Position numbers and translations under genes: made by a program
Source: Sphagnum compactum
Taxonomy: Eukaryota > Bryophyta > Sphagnopsida > Sphagnales
Direction: 5' to 3'
DNA: 64,000 nucleotides
NCBI GenBank assembly: GCA_965153455.1
Contig: OZ234504.1
Coordinates: 3,906,001-3,970,000, forward strand
In this document: piece by piece, positions 37,340-48,914 of the stretch
Position numbering within the stretch: position 1 is the first letter of the stretch
Layout: every line of letters starts with the position of its first letter
The notes under the pieces: generated by a model
What the model saw: the letters and a program-made list of their open reading frames with translations, nothing else
Told to the model about the DNA's origin: nothing
Database searches by the model: none

Positions 37340-39900
37340 ATTTTTTACATTTTTAAATGTGACTAGTTAGCACCTTCATAAAATTATTAATGGGAGTACT
37401 GCCTAATGTAAGAATAGGAATGAAATATTATGTGGGCATGTATGGATGAAGGCCATAAACCAACTAAAATGGTGTGTGTCCCATGGTTATCTTGTAGGTC
37501 GTACAATAGGCATATAAAACAATGTTTCAATGTTCATTCCGATCATTTCATTTCTTGTTGACCAATTTGGTCAACATGATCCAAATAATTGTTTGTGTTT
37601 TTAGTTTGCCCATTACCATGTGGGTACGTAATATGTTGTAAAAATAATATGTTAACTGAAGCAAAAAATGATCTACCAAATAAATAATGTTGTTATTGAT
37701 TAAATGTATTCCTCGGTCCATGACCAAGGTGAAAAGGCACTTAAATTTAGTCAAAGTGTATTCATACAAAAACTTGGTGATAATTATCATTGTATTGGTC
37801 CAAAAACCTTAGCCTCCATGTATTTGGTAGTTTAGTCCATTGCCACCAATGTATACAATTTAAATAATCTTCATTAAATGGCTTCCCAAAGTTGATAACC
37901 TTTCTAAATTGATAAAAATCTTGTCCATTGATGTTGTTCTACTATCTTAAATGATATCATCTTATTTTAATATCTAATTATTTTTCAAGAAATATTTGTT
38001 TAGGGAGGTCTAAATATGTGTGATGAGCCAACTATATTTTCATATTTTTATTTTAGTTTTCCAACTATAGCTAGAATCACAAAAGGTCAATGATTAAATG
38101 TTTATGCTTCATATTTGGCTTATAACCATATTTAGCTCAATTTTCCAAGGGATAATTGCCACTTTTCTTACATCTTCCTATGGATGATAGCCATTTTGGT
38201 TACATAATGTTTTTTTAAAAAAACATTGAACATCGAGTGGTTATGTTTAATATTGTGGTCGACATGGTTTGTTGATGCAATATTAATTTTTATAGCCTTG
38301 TAATGCACCCTACAATCCCATTACAAAAAAAATGGCATGAATTTATTACACACTTATTTATTTTTGCTGTTACATTTTAGCCCTTAAGCATAAATCTTTG
38401 TTATTGAAACAAAGGGGGAAAAGAAGGAAGACCAAAGTCTAAGCCAAAATAAAAAAACCCAAAATGGGTCATTATGGGGCATAAGAATAAATCATGTTCC
38501 AAAACCCCCACCAATTGTAAGAAGCATATTATTAAGAAAAAAGGATGGGAAACCTAAAAGAATAATAAACCTAAAAGAGCCTTCACTTGCAATGACAACG
38601 TGCTTCAAAATAGAAGTGGCTTGAATTCTCTACAAAGTTATTAACACTTTCTTCCTATAGAAACACATGTAAAACAACTAGAGAAGGGCCACTAGTACCC
38701 TTTGCTAACCACGCCATGTTAGCACATCGATGAAAAAAATCATCCATTTTTTTGTGTAAGCAACCAAATACTTCTATGGCATAGGGGAAAAACACATCCG
38801 TTGGGTGTCGATTATGGTAAAGTCTTTCCTTTACCAAAGTAGCCATCATTGGGGCAACCTTGTGAAATGAAACGTCACACAAAACCAAACTTGTTCATGT
38901 GGGATTGGCATTGACAACATCGACCAAATGCGAATGCCATTAACCAGTAACATGATGTCAGCCTTTCAAGGGAAATAGTGAAGGGAGGGCAATAGAATGA
39001 CATATGTTTGTTCATGCAAAACATGAAACTATGCATCTTTCACAATGGAAGCGAAAACATTTCGAATAACATTGTGAGATGTAGTCTCTTCCCCACCATG
39101 GGAGCAACAAAAAGGTGGGTCTTTATTAGATCTAAAGGTTAGTCACAAATGCAATGACAATTCAAAAAGGATAGGATGGGGGAAACCCAACTTGGTGTGC
39201 AATGTAAAGGAGAAAACATCTGAAGCCAAATGGAAAAATAGAATATCAGATGAACACAAAGCCATGGACCCACCCTTCAACTTGCACAAAACTTCAAGCG
39301 CACATAATGTGTATCAAAAGTCATGTCAAAAATGATGCTAAAGAAAGAATGGTTGTGTAATTTGTCTAAAATGCTCATTTGAAGCCCATTAATTCCCCTT
39401 TGTCCAAACTACATGAAAAGGGGGTATGCGAGCCACCACATCTAGGGGAAAGGAGCTTCTGCACCAACCTCAAGTGAACCTAGAAGGAAAGTGGATTAAA
39501 AATATTAAGGCCTATTGCCTCCAATAAGAACAAGTGATGATTTGATAGGAATTTAACACTAATAATAGGTGCAACAATTATTTGATATTTAGTCTTTTAT
39601 TTCTAAGGTATTAATTTTGTGATATTTTCCAATACTTGATATTGTTTTGGTCCATTGGCCATATCATTTAACGAGGGTCAAATTGTATTTGTTGTTGATA
39701 TATCACCAACAAAATGGGTTTGATGGGACTAACAAAATCTAATCCCGTTTTGAAAATGGGTCTAATGGTAATGTGATGACCAACTTAATCATGTTCATGT
39801 TGTTAGGTTTCGTGTTTTTTGACATTCATCACAAGATTTATAAAAATTCACGGTATCCTTGTGAAGAGTGGGCCACCATACCATACATGAAGAAATTTCC
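37340..39900 (-). pseudogene. Decayed Ty3/gypsy integrase fragments
   Basis: Minus-strand pieces match the plant gypsy integrase pattern in order. Near 39890-39830 there is a zinc-binding end (HKDTVNFYKSCDECQK). Near 39750-39700 there is the first catalytic-Asp region (GLDFVSPIKP). At 37790-37548 there is TKFLYEYTLTKFKC, then MDRGIHLIN for the second Asp region and LTKLVNKK. Near 37510-37450 there is TTYKITMGHTPF. Stops and frameshifts interrupt all of them. The upstream and downstream pieces lie about 1.8 kb apart and seem to overlap slightly in the protein, so they may be two copies rather than one interrupted copy. Confidence 0.7.
38590..39480 (-). pseudogene. Decayed LINE-type retrotransposon 3' end
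   Basis: Read right to left on the minus strand: LHTKLGFPHP, then CSHGGEETTSHNVIR (post-RT His/Cys region of non-LTR polymerases), then ADIMLLVNGIR, and an uninterrupted stretch at 38888-38655 with FFPYAIEVFGCLHKKMDDF and HRCANMAWLAKG. This block order is one I remember from LINE-like polyproteins in plant genomes. Several frameshifts are present. It sits between the two groups of gypsy integrase remnants. Confidence 0.55.
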
Positions 39901-40900
39901 TAATGGTAATGTATGCCAAAAAAATGACAACTATCCACTCCTTTTTGCAAGTTAGTGAAGATGGTAATTACCTTCTCTAGGTCTAGACAACAACACAATA
40001 CCGTGTCTTATCCAAGATAATACAAGTGACCTTCCATCATGGTGAACCATAGAACCCTCAAAGCAATACACTTTCAATATTCCAAAAGGTAGTTATCTAG
40101 AGGCTACTTGTGAAAAGGTAATTGTTGATTTCATGCAATAACAATCTAATTACATAGACAAAAGAAGGGCATTTACTATTTATTTTGGAACACCTTAGGG
40201 TTCTAAAAGATGTGGTTGTTGAAAAAGTGGATCCACCATTGAATGCGTTTTTTCAAATTTGTATAGGACGATAAAGTCATATTCTTAAAACAAAATAGCC
40301 ATTATGTTATCCTACCCAATACTTGTGACTCATGGATGGTATTGGGTTGGCAACTTTGGTGGGTTTAGCAAGGCTATGGAGGGTGCATTGGAGCCTAATT
40401 CAAGCAAATTTGATTGTAGATTTCTTTTTTGGTTTGAAGGAAATAGATGACAAAAAATGAAGGCAAAGGTAAAAGGAAAGAGAGTAGATATCGTGAAGGG
40501 GGTGATTTAAAAAATGTTATAGCTACTAGGAGGAAAGATCAAGGTTTATGGATTTTGATGAGGGTCCCATCAATAAATCCAATGTAACCTTGGAATTGCA
40601 AATATTGTGTAGCCAAAACCTATTGCTCTTCGACAATGGGTCATCAAATTTTGTAGACAATGGCATGATTGATGCAAGATGCAATAAATATCATCATTTA
40701 TTGCATTTTTGTTCCAAAGCCATATGAAAGCATTAATCACATTATCATATTTCATGTATTCTTATGATATTGAGCAAATGTTGTTGTCAAGCCAACTTAG
40801 ATGGTCGCTTGGAAATGTGAGTGGCTCCCTTGTGGACCCCACATGACTAATAATGATTGGGACCTCAAGTTACACCAATTTTTCAATTTTTTCTAGAGTG
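39901..40900. other. Transposon-derived AT-rich DNA left of the LTR element
   Basis: No gene is supported. The minus strand continues the gypsy-like debris upstream of the integrase zinc region (for example SMVHHDGRSLVLSW near 40070), but no RT motif could be recognised. Confidence 0.35.
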
Positions 40901-40905
40901 AAATT
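40901..40905. repeat. Target-site duplication (aaatt), left copy
   Basis: The five bases before the 5' LTR are identical to 47843-47847 after the 3' LTR, as expected for a gypsy integrase insertion. Confidence 0.92.
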
Positions 40906-41725
40906 TGTCGCAACCCCACTTTGTCCAAGTGTGGGGGTGAAGCCCAACACTTGGAAAAGTTGGAGGTTTGGAGTCCTCCGTGACTCCCGAATGTTCAGAG
41001 CTCAACAGCAAAGCCCACAACACCTCGCATTGGAGTGTTCTTGGTGTCATTGAAAAGGGCTTGAAACGTAGATATCGAAAATGGCCTCGCATTGGCCATT
41101 TGGATATCTACAGCCCAAGTTATGGGCAAAAGAAGGGCCGGGAGTCAAACTGGCAGTTTGACTCCCGACCACTAAAAGTCGGGAATCGACCCTTTCCCGA
41201 CGTCGCCTGATGGAGTGCAACATGGCGTTGAAAAGATCTCGACGAGGGCTACAACTTTGGTTTAGACCTCGTTGCGATCGGACTCCGGAGTCAGGAGTTA
41301 TGGTAGCTCAAAGTTTCGGGAGTCCCACGGGGACAGTTTCGGGATTGCATTTCGGGAGTCCCAACAAAATGTGCCATTTGGATGTAGCCTCCGTGGTGAG
41401 CTGCAGAGATAACTATATGGGGGAAGGTGGTGGCTTCCCTCGAGTCCGGGCCGTGGTAAGTCTTGTGTGTCAAAGTGCCCGTGGCTTGTCCCCACACCCA
41501 AGGGTGTCCCGAATGCTAAACTAACCTCTTTGAGTTGGTTTTTGGATGCAGATTCACACAAGCTAAGTTAGTCTCTCTTCCTAGTCTAATCACTGGGCTC
41601 CCAACTCGACCCTTTACCCCTTTCTAGAGTTGGAAGCCGGGAGCGTGCCCTTCGATCCCAACTTTCCGCAACTTCACATTGGTGAACCCTCAAGTGGGTT
41701 CACCCCGGGACCAAGGAGCGCGTCA
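40906..41725 (+). repeat. 5' LTR
   Basis: 820 bp starting tgtcgcaaccccac and ending gagcgcgtca. It includes a 13-bp hairpin stem (41139-41151 / 41155-41167) with a 3-base loop, and repeated 'gggagtccc'/'gactccc' words. Open frames within it are incidental. Confidence 0.95.
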
Positions 41726-41727
41726 CG

Positions 41728-41745
41728 TGGTATCATAGCACAAGG
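41728..41745 (+). promoter_or_regulatory. Primer-binding site (initiator tRNA-Met type)
   Basis: Two bases after the LTR, tggtatcatagc matches the usual plant TGGTATCAGAGC complementary to the 3' end of initiator tRNA-Met, except for one base. Confidence 0.85.
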
Positions 41746-41765
41746 TGTAGCTCAAATACTTTGGG

Positions 41766-42848
41766 ATGGCACCCAAGAAGAATCGGAAGCTAGCTCCAGA
41801 GCCTAGGTCCGAGGAGCTTGTCGATGACCTAGTAGCCCCGCCGGAATCAATTGGGGAGGAACCAAACTTCCGGGAGGACCAAGGTGAGCCCGAGGTTGAA
41901 CCCGAAAGTGAGGAGGAACAACGGAGCTCGGTCCTATTCACCCCGGAGCAACTTGAAGTCCTCCTCAAGATGAATAGGCCCGACTTTGGTGAGTTGGTGG
42001 CGGCCCTCAAAACGGGGACGTCCAAAGGTGAAAGGTTTCAACCGGCCAAGCCCGGGAATTTCGATGGTGCCCGAGACCGCAAGGTTGTGGATGCTTGGCT
42101 TGCGGAGATGGACGACTATATCCATGCCGCCAAGGTTGGACGGAGTTTCGCCGTGGAGCTTGCCCAATCCTACTTGAAAGGCTATGCCGCCACATGGTGG
42201 CGGACGGTAAGACAAGAGGAGGGCAAGAACCACGGCTATACGTGGGAGTTTTTCAAGGATCGCATTAAAGCGGAGTTCATCCCGAGAAACTCCGACTACA
42301 TTTCTAGGTGCAAACTCCGTGACCTTGTGAATGCCACAAATGAAAATTTGAAGCAATATGTGAGGGCCTATTCCGAACTCATGCTTGAGATCCGACACAT
42401 GCATGAGTTGGACCGTGTGTGCCAATTCGTGATGGGGCTTCCAACTTGGGCCAAGCGAAAGCTTGAGGAGAGTTGGCCCGCCTCATTATCCGAGGCCATC
42501 ACGAAAGTGAAGAACTTCTTGGATGTGGGGCGGAGTGACAAATCCGGGTTCAAGAAGGACAACAAGTTCCTTCACAAAAAGCCAAGGCATGAGGGGGAAT
42601 GGAACCGGGGGCAAGGTAGCCCAACCAAGGAAAAGCCCAAACAATTCCAAGGTTCGGGGTACAAGCCAAAAGGGAATTTTGTGAAGAAAGGGGCTCCTTT
42701 AAAAGGGAGCCAAACCAAGGGAGACTTTGGAGCAAAGCCCAAGGGTGCATATTTCAATTGCAACGAGGTGGGGCACTACTCCAAAGATTGTTCCAAGTCC
42801 AAGACGGTGTTGGGAGCTCTAAGGTACTTGCTCTCAATGCCACTTTAG
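41766..42848 (+). pseudogene. Retrotransposon gag (frame broken at its 3' end)
   Basis: An ATG-initiated frame of 360 codons. A retrotransposon gag core is visible (AATWWRTVRQEEG, FFKDRIKAEFIPRNS, LKQYVRAYSELMLEIRHMHE), followed by a Lys/Gly-rich linker and a CCHC-type knuckle near codon 332 (YFNCNEVGHYSKDC) in which the first cysteine is replaced by tyrosine. Shortly after, the frame slips near 42815 and runs to an early TAG. Capsid/nucleocapsid role is by family. Confidence 0.88.
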
Positions 42849-43345
42849 CCCAACCGGAATGCAATCGACTTATATTCTTGAAGGGGAAGATTGCTAAGCG
42901 GGAAATCTTATGTCTTTTGGACACAGGGGCTTCTCACAACTTCATAACTCGGGAGAGCGCCGAAAGGATGGAGCTCCACTTGGAGGAGCTCAAGGCACCC
43001 ATTGAGGTGCATTTCGCGGATGGGGTTCCCCATCCAACTACACTACAAGCAAAGGGAGTGTCTCTCCAATTGGGAAATTGGAGAGGAAAAATGGACTTAT
43101 TAGTCTCCACCTTGGGTGGAATGGAGTGCGTTTTGGGAATGGAATTCATTACCCAAAACAATGTGCTCATTGAAGGGCACAATAGGTTAGTTAGGATCCC
43201 ATCTAAAAGTGGGATTGTGCAAGTCAAGGCACATGAGTTGCCTTGTGGGAGTGGACCAACCATCCACTTCATGTTAAGGAAAAGCTTGGGAAAGAGAACT
43301 CGTGGGAGGTTTTGGCATGATGTGTGTCATGCGGGTGGTAGATGA
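42815..43345 (+). pseudogene. Retropepsin-like protease segment of pol
   Basis: In the second frame, a clan AA aspartic protease is visible with LLDTGASHNFI (catalytic Asp near 42920) and GMECVLGMEF downstream. The frame ends at a TGA at 43343-43345, past the point where the polyprotein should continue in another frame, so a second frame break lies between about 43320 and 43390. Confidence 0.88.
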
Positions 43346-43387
43346 GTATGAACCCAAGGAAGCCACCAAGTTGGTGACTTCCGCCAA

Positions 43388-45496
43388 GTGCATAAGGAAG
43401 GTTTTGGAAGAGTTCCCGGATGTGATGCCCGAAGACTTGCAAGGAAAAGACGAGTTGATCATGCGATTGAAGTGATATCGGGAGTGGAACCGCCCGCCAA
43501 GGCCCCATACCGAATGAGTCATGAGGAGTTGAAAGAGTTGAAGGTTCAACTCGAAGAACTCCTCACCAAAGGTTACATCAAACCAAGTAAATCGCCATAT
43601 GGGGCACCCGTCCTTTTTGTTCACAAGAAGGATGGGACCTTACGGATGTGTGTTGATTATAGAGCACTTAACAAGGCAACGGTGAAAAATTGGTATCCTT
43701 TATCTCGCATTGATGATCTATTTGATCGTCTCTCGGGAGCTAAGGTTTTTAGTAAAATTGATCTACGTTCGGGGTATTACCAAATAAGGATCAAAGAAGG
43801 GGACGAAGAAAAGACCGCTTGCCGCACAAGGTATGGCTCATACGAGTTCTTGGTGATGCCCTTTGGGCTCACCAATGCACCCGCAACATTTTGCACTCTC
43901 ATGAATGACATTTTCCGCGAATGGCTTGACGATTTTGTGGTCGTCTACATAGACGACATTCTGATCTATAGTAGCTCCATGGAGGAGCATGCGAAGCACC
44001 TTCGCAAGGTGTTCCAAAGGCTAAGGGAAAACAAGTTGTATGCGAAGCTCGAGAAGTGCGAATTTGGGGTGACGGAAGTGGATTTCCTTGGACATAGGAT
44101 AACTCAAGATGGTTTGGTGATGGATGATCACAAGGTCAAGGCAATTTTGGATTGGGAGCCGCCCAAGTCGGTTCCCGCCTTGAGATCCTTTTTAGGATTG
44201 GCCTTCTATTATCGCAAGTTCATAAAGAACTTTGCGAAAATAGCGGCCCCCTTGACAAACCTCTTGAAGAAGTCCGCCGTCACCTATGATTGGGATGAAG
44301 CATGCAACGAAGCCTTTGAAGCATTGAAAGGCATTTTGGTGAAGGCGCCGATGTTAAAATTGCCCGACTTTGACAAGGACTTTGAAATCCATTCCGACGC
44401 CTCCGACTTTGCAATTGGGGGTGTCATAGTGCAAGATGGAAGACCGGTGGCCTTTGAAAGCAAGAAGTTGAGTGAGACGGAGCGAAGGTGGCCAACACAC
44501 GAAAATGAAATGTGGGCGGTCATACATTGTCTCAAGACTTGGGGCCATTACATAGGCTCCAAAGATGTGGTGGTGTGGACCGACAATGTGACCTTGAAGT
44601 ACTTCGCAACTCAACCCAAGTTGTCATCAAAACAACAAAGGTGGCAAGACACATTGGCCTTGTTCAATGTGGACATCCGGCACAAGCCGGGAAAGGAGAA
44701 CATAGTCCCCGATGCCTTGAGCCGAAAAGACCAACTTAGAGTGGTGTATGTTGGAGAGTCGGAACTTCAAAAGGAAGTTAGACTAGCGAGCTGCCGGGAT
44801 GCTTTTGCCAAGGAGGTAAGGCAAAGCATCCAAAATGGAGCTAAGTCCCACTTTCATTTGAGAAATGGATTATTGTGGTACAAACAAAATCGACTCTATG
44901 TGCCGGAAGGGAAGATGCGAGACACACTTTTGAAGGAATGTCATGATGGGCCACTTGCGGGCCATGGTGGTGCAAAGCGCACCACAACATTCCTAAAGAA
45001 GTCCTACTATTGGCCCAACTTGAAGGATGATGCGGAGGAGTACGTGAAGACTTGTTTAACTTTTCAACAAAACCGGACCCTCAACAAGAAGCAAGCGGGG
45101 TTGTTGCAACCTTTGCCAATTCCCGAAGGGCCGTGGGAAAGTGTGTCAATGGACTTTATGGTAAGTTTGCCCCCTTCAAAAGGGTTCGATGCCATCATGG
45201 TTGTGGTGGATCGATTTAGCAAAATGGCACACTTCATTCCCACAAAGGATGAAGCCACGACTCAAGAGACGGGGAGGTTGTTCTTCTCCCACATCTTCAA
45301 GCATCATGGGCTTCCAAAGGACATAGTGTCGGATCGAGACCCAAAGTTTACAAGTAAGTTTTGGCGGGCCTTGTGGAAGCGCATGGGGTCGGAACTCAAG
45401 ATGAGCACTTCATTCCGTCCCCAAACCGATGAACAAACCGAAAGGGTGAACTTAGTGATCCAACAATTCCTAAGGAATTATGTGACGGCGGATTAA
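43388..45496 (+). pseudogene. Reverse transcriptase-RNase H-integrase segment of pol
   Basis: Continuous for 702 codons. RT shows the fingers/palm blocks and [10 protein letters not shown] near 43946. RNase H shows [12 protein letters not shown] near 44388 and WTDN near 44577. Integrase follows with a zinc-binding end in which the last cysteine of the pair is phenylalanine (CLTFQQ), and then the [13 protein letters not shown] and TERVN catalytic blocks. A TAA at 45494-45496 cuts the integrase, while the same frame continues beyond it. Confidence 0.93.
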
Positions 45497-46234
45497 CAAG
45501 ATTGGGTAGACCATTTGGAGTTGGCCGAATTTTGTTACAATAATTCGGCACATTCTGCAACTGGATCCACCCCATTCCAAATGGTGACGGGAAAATCACC
45601 AATTGTGCCCATGACTTGGGCAGCACAAGGACAACCTTCGATTGATGCAAGTGAGGAAGTGCCAATGGTCACACAACTTGATGAAGAAAGGAAGCGCTTG
45701 TGGGAGTTGGCAAAAGCTAATTTGGAAAAGGCGCACAAAAGGTACAAAGATTTTGCGGACAAGTCCCGACGAGAGGTGAAGTTTCAAGAAGGAGACGAGG
45801 TGTGGTTGAACATCAAGAACTTCCGGTTGCCCAAAGGGTTAAGTCATAAGTTTATGGGCCCATATGCGGGTCCATTCAAAGTGTTGGAAAAGAAACTTTC
45901 CGACACTTATAAGTTAGAACTTCCGGAAAATCTTAGAGTTCATCGCACATTTCATGTTTCCCTTTTGAAGCCGGTCTCCCGCGATGCCTCAAGGCTTAAT
46001 AGAGAGCAAAATTCAAGGCCTCCACCGGACTTGGTTCATAATGAACCAGAGTTTGAGGTTGAGGCCGTGCTCAAATCAAAGCAACTTAGAGGACGAGAGC
46101 GGGAATACTTAGTGAAGTGGAAAGGTTACCATGCAATAGAGGCATCTTGGGTGAATGAATCCGACATGGAACATGCCCAAGAAACCATAGAAGAATTCCA
46201 CACTAGACCGGCAAAGAAAAGACGTAGAGTGTGA
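45497..46234 (+). pseudogene. Integrase C-terminus with chromodomain, beyond the stop
   Basis: Same frame as the preceding segment. It shows the end of the integrase core, the GPY-like region (KFMGPYAGPFKVLEK), and a chromodomain at about 46050-46200 (YLVKWKGYHAIEASWVNESD), ending in KKRRRV before TGA. Chromodomains of this group can steer integration to particular chromatin. Confidence 0.92.
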
Positions 46235-46997
46235 TGAAGACATCACCTTTCTTTTAGAGGGGGAGAGCTTCATAAAATGTACCACATCAAGTTGCAAGTG
46301 AAATAAAAAGGGCTTTAAAATTTCCAAGAGATTGTAGCATGAAAAATTTGTTAAGGCAAATAGAGTTGTGGCATGGGACAAATGGAACTTTCTCGCGTAG
46401 GCCCAAATCAAAATTGGACTCCTACTTTGGGGATGAGGAAACTTGGCCCCAAGGGAAGAGGCAAGCAAGGTGAGCTTGTGGGGACAAGCACATGCCTTAA
46501 GTGCATCCCGAATAGTTGATTGGTAGTGTGGCCAACGCGGGAAGTCATGACCTCGCTCGCATACTTTAAGTGTAGTTTGGGACTTGGGTTTGGCAAACCC
46601 AAGTGTTCTTTCTCGTACCTTGATAAGCAAATCTTTTAGTTAAGACTTGGTTGTTGTGACCAAGGCGCGAGATAGGGAAAGGAGTCATGTCAAATAGCTT
46701 AGGTCAAGAGTAGACTTGACTTAAGTCCTCATGAGGGGAAGGATGAAAAGGTTCCTCCCAAATGAGGGTTTCGTCAATTAGGCTAGTTTAGTCTTTTGAC
46801 GAAGCAAAGAAAGAGGGTTCCCTACAAGACCCTCTTAGACTTGTCAAGAAAGTGTTGGAAACTTGGGGACGCCTAAGTTAGCTTGAGACAAGGTCTAGCC
46901 ACAAAGTTGGCAAAATGGCCAAGGATCCAAAAGAAGCAATCGCAATTGTATGAAGGAAAATTCTAAGTGTCAATGAGGACATTGACCTCTTTCTTCT
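46235..46997 (+). other. Retrotransposon 3' untranslated region
   Basis: About 760 bp between the chromodomain stop and the polypurine tract. No coding frame on the plus strand; minus-strand frames are incidental. Confidence 0.75.
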
Positions 46998-47009
46998 AGT
47001 GGGGGAGAG
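46998..47009 (+). promoter_or_regulatory. Polypurine tract
   Basis: agtgggggagag directly abuts the first base of the 3' LTR, the expected site of plus-strand priming. Confidence 0.88.
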
Positions 47010-47842
47010 TGTCGCAACCCCACTTTGTCCAAGTGTGGGGGTGAAGCCCAACACTTGGAAAAGTTGGAGGTTTGGAGTCCTCCGTGACTCCCAAATGTTC
47101 AGATCTCGATAGCAAGGCCCACAACACCTCGCATTGGGGTGTTCTTGGTGTCATTGGAAAGGGCTTGAAACGTAGATATCGAAAATGGCCTCGCATTGGC
47201 CATTTGGATATCTACAGCCCAAGTTATGGGCAAAAGAAGGGCCGGGAGTCAAACTGGCAGTTTGACTCCCGACCACTAAAAGTCGGGAATCGACCCTTTC
47301 CCGACGTCGCCTGATGGAATGCAACATGGCGTTGAAAAGATCTCAACAAGGGCTACAACTTTGGTTTAGACCTCGTTGCGATCGGACTCCGGAGTTAGGA
47401 GTTATGGCAGCTCAAAGTTCCAGGAGTCCCACCGGGACTGTTTCGGGACTCCATTTCGGGACTCCATTTCGGGAGTCCCAACAAAATGTGCCATTTGGAT
47501 GTAGCCTCCGTGGTGAGCTGCAGAGATAACTATATGGGGGAAGGTGGTGGCTTCCCCCGAGTCCGGGCCGTGGTGAGTCTTGTGTGTCAAAGTGCCCGTG
47601 GCTTGTCCCCACACCCAAGGGTGTCCCGAATGCTAAACTAACCTCTTTGAGTTGGTTTTTGGATGCAGATTCACACAAGCTAAGTTAGTCTCTCTTCCTA
47701 GTCTAATCACTGGGCTCCCAACTCGACCCTTTACCCCTTTCTAGAGTTGGAAGCCGAGAGCGTGCCCTTCAATCCCAACTTTCCGCAACTTCACATTGGT
47801 GAACCCTCAAGTGGGTTCACCCCGGGACCAAGGAGCGCGTCA
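47010..47842 (+). repeat. 3' LTR
   Basis: 833 bp, about 97% identical to the 5' LTR. It has one additional 13-bp unit (ggactccatttcg) near 47450-47475 next to the corresponding sequence in the 5' copy. The same hairpin is at 47243-47271. Confidence 0.95.
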
Positions 47843-47847
47843 AAATT
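47843..47847. repeat. Target-site duplication (aaatt), right copy
   Basis: Identical to 40901-40905. Confidence 0.92.
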
Positions 47848-48891
47848 GGTGAGAGTTTTAAACAAAATTAATGTTAAGACATCCCCGCACACCTACATTA
47901 AGATTTACTAATTGCCCATTTTCTTCTTCCAACTTTGCTTATGTGAAAGACTTCAAAGCATTGACACAATTGATTGTAGCTTGCATTGTAATCCAATCAT
48001 TTAAAGTAATTTCCTAAACAATTCCTCATCACTAGTAAAAGAACTCAAATTAAGACCAATAAAATAAACGCCATAAATGACGATTGGAATGGGCCTTCTA
48101 AAAGAAAAATGAAATGAAACTCTCAAAAATCCCCAAAAGAAAATTAAGTCGCTCAACACTCTCAAATGAAATGAAAAGACTTAATGAAATTGAAAAAAGA
48201 AAGGCAAAAATGGGATCCCTCACACTTATATAACATAAAAGGCATTAAATGAAAAGCTCCCCCAACCCCATACTCCCGAAACCCTAAAAGTAAAACTTGA
48301 AACCCCACCCATTTATTAAAAAAATACAAAAGTTGGGATAAGTCCAAGTAACCCATAAACCTCCAACAACCAAAACAAATTTAGAGGCTTGAACGCACCC
48401 TGAACCCACCTTCTCAGGAAAAGGAAATACCCCTTTCTACTACCCCCTCCCCCCCCAAATCAACCCCCTTCTCAACCCTTCTTTTTCCAAAACCACCCCC
48501 ACAGTCAGGGTGACTTTATGGACCGCAACAACTCAGGGTGACAAAAAAATAAATTGGGTGTGAGACACGCTATGAAACTCATGGCGACTTTACGAATAAC
48601 TTCAACGAGTTCCCCAATGTTCATAGGTACTACATACCATTGTGTTTGGGTCGGGCGGTTCTTTGAATCTCGAGCAAACCCCTGTTTTCTATATGCATAT
48701 AACCGGCGGGGGTCAGTTAGTGAAACAGCCACCCTTGACTGTATGTAAAGCATGAAAGCTGGCTGCATCGATGGCCTGCGGATAAACTAGCACATGTGCG
48801 GGCCTTTTGTTTTCTGGAAATGCCCCATGGGATTTTATGTTATGTAAGCCTACCTCCCAAATACACTAAGAAAAATCTCAGTGGTTTTTTA
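47848..48891. other. Spacer between the LTR element and the hAT element
   Basis: AT-rich until about 48380. It then has poly-C tracts (48440-48460) and a GC-richer island at about 48480-48850. There the minus strand reads an 87-codon open frame (containing YAYRKQGFARDSKNRPTQTQ) that looks protein-like but matches nothing I know. It may be part of another element. The last eight or so bases (gttttttac) include the left target duplication of the hAT element. Confidence 0.4.
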
Positions 48892-48914
48892 CCAGTGTTG
48901 GTTGGATATTGATT
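48892..48914 (+). repeat. hAT left terminal inverted repeat
   Basis: Matches the reverse complement of 55977-55998 at about 19-20 of 22 positions with one gap. The sequence also carries a nearby inverted copy of tcaatatcc at 48920-48928. Confidence 0.78.

Larger units (their letters stand above)
40906..47842 (+). mobile_element. Ty3/gypsy chromodomain LTR retrotransposon (chromovirus), inactive
   Basis: A 6.9-kb element has TG...CA LTRs (820 and 833 bp), a primer-binding site, gag, protease, RT-RNase H-integrase, chromodomain, polypurine tract and a 5-bp target duplication. Gene order RT-RH-IN with a C-terminal chromodomain places it among chromoviruses. By eye the LTRs differ by about 22 substitutions plus one 13-bp unit, about 2.7%, so the insertion is fairly young. 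It is nevertheless dead: frame breaks near 42815 and between 43320 and 43390, an in-frame TAA at 45494-45496, and two lost zinc-ligand cysteines. The internal region is much GC-richer than the host DNA on either side. Confidence 0.96.

Noticed and set aside
41210-41561. Open frames on both strands within the LTRs (also at 47314-47678)
   Set aside because: Present identically in both LTRs, which are non-coding; no family resemblance.
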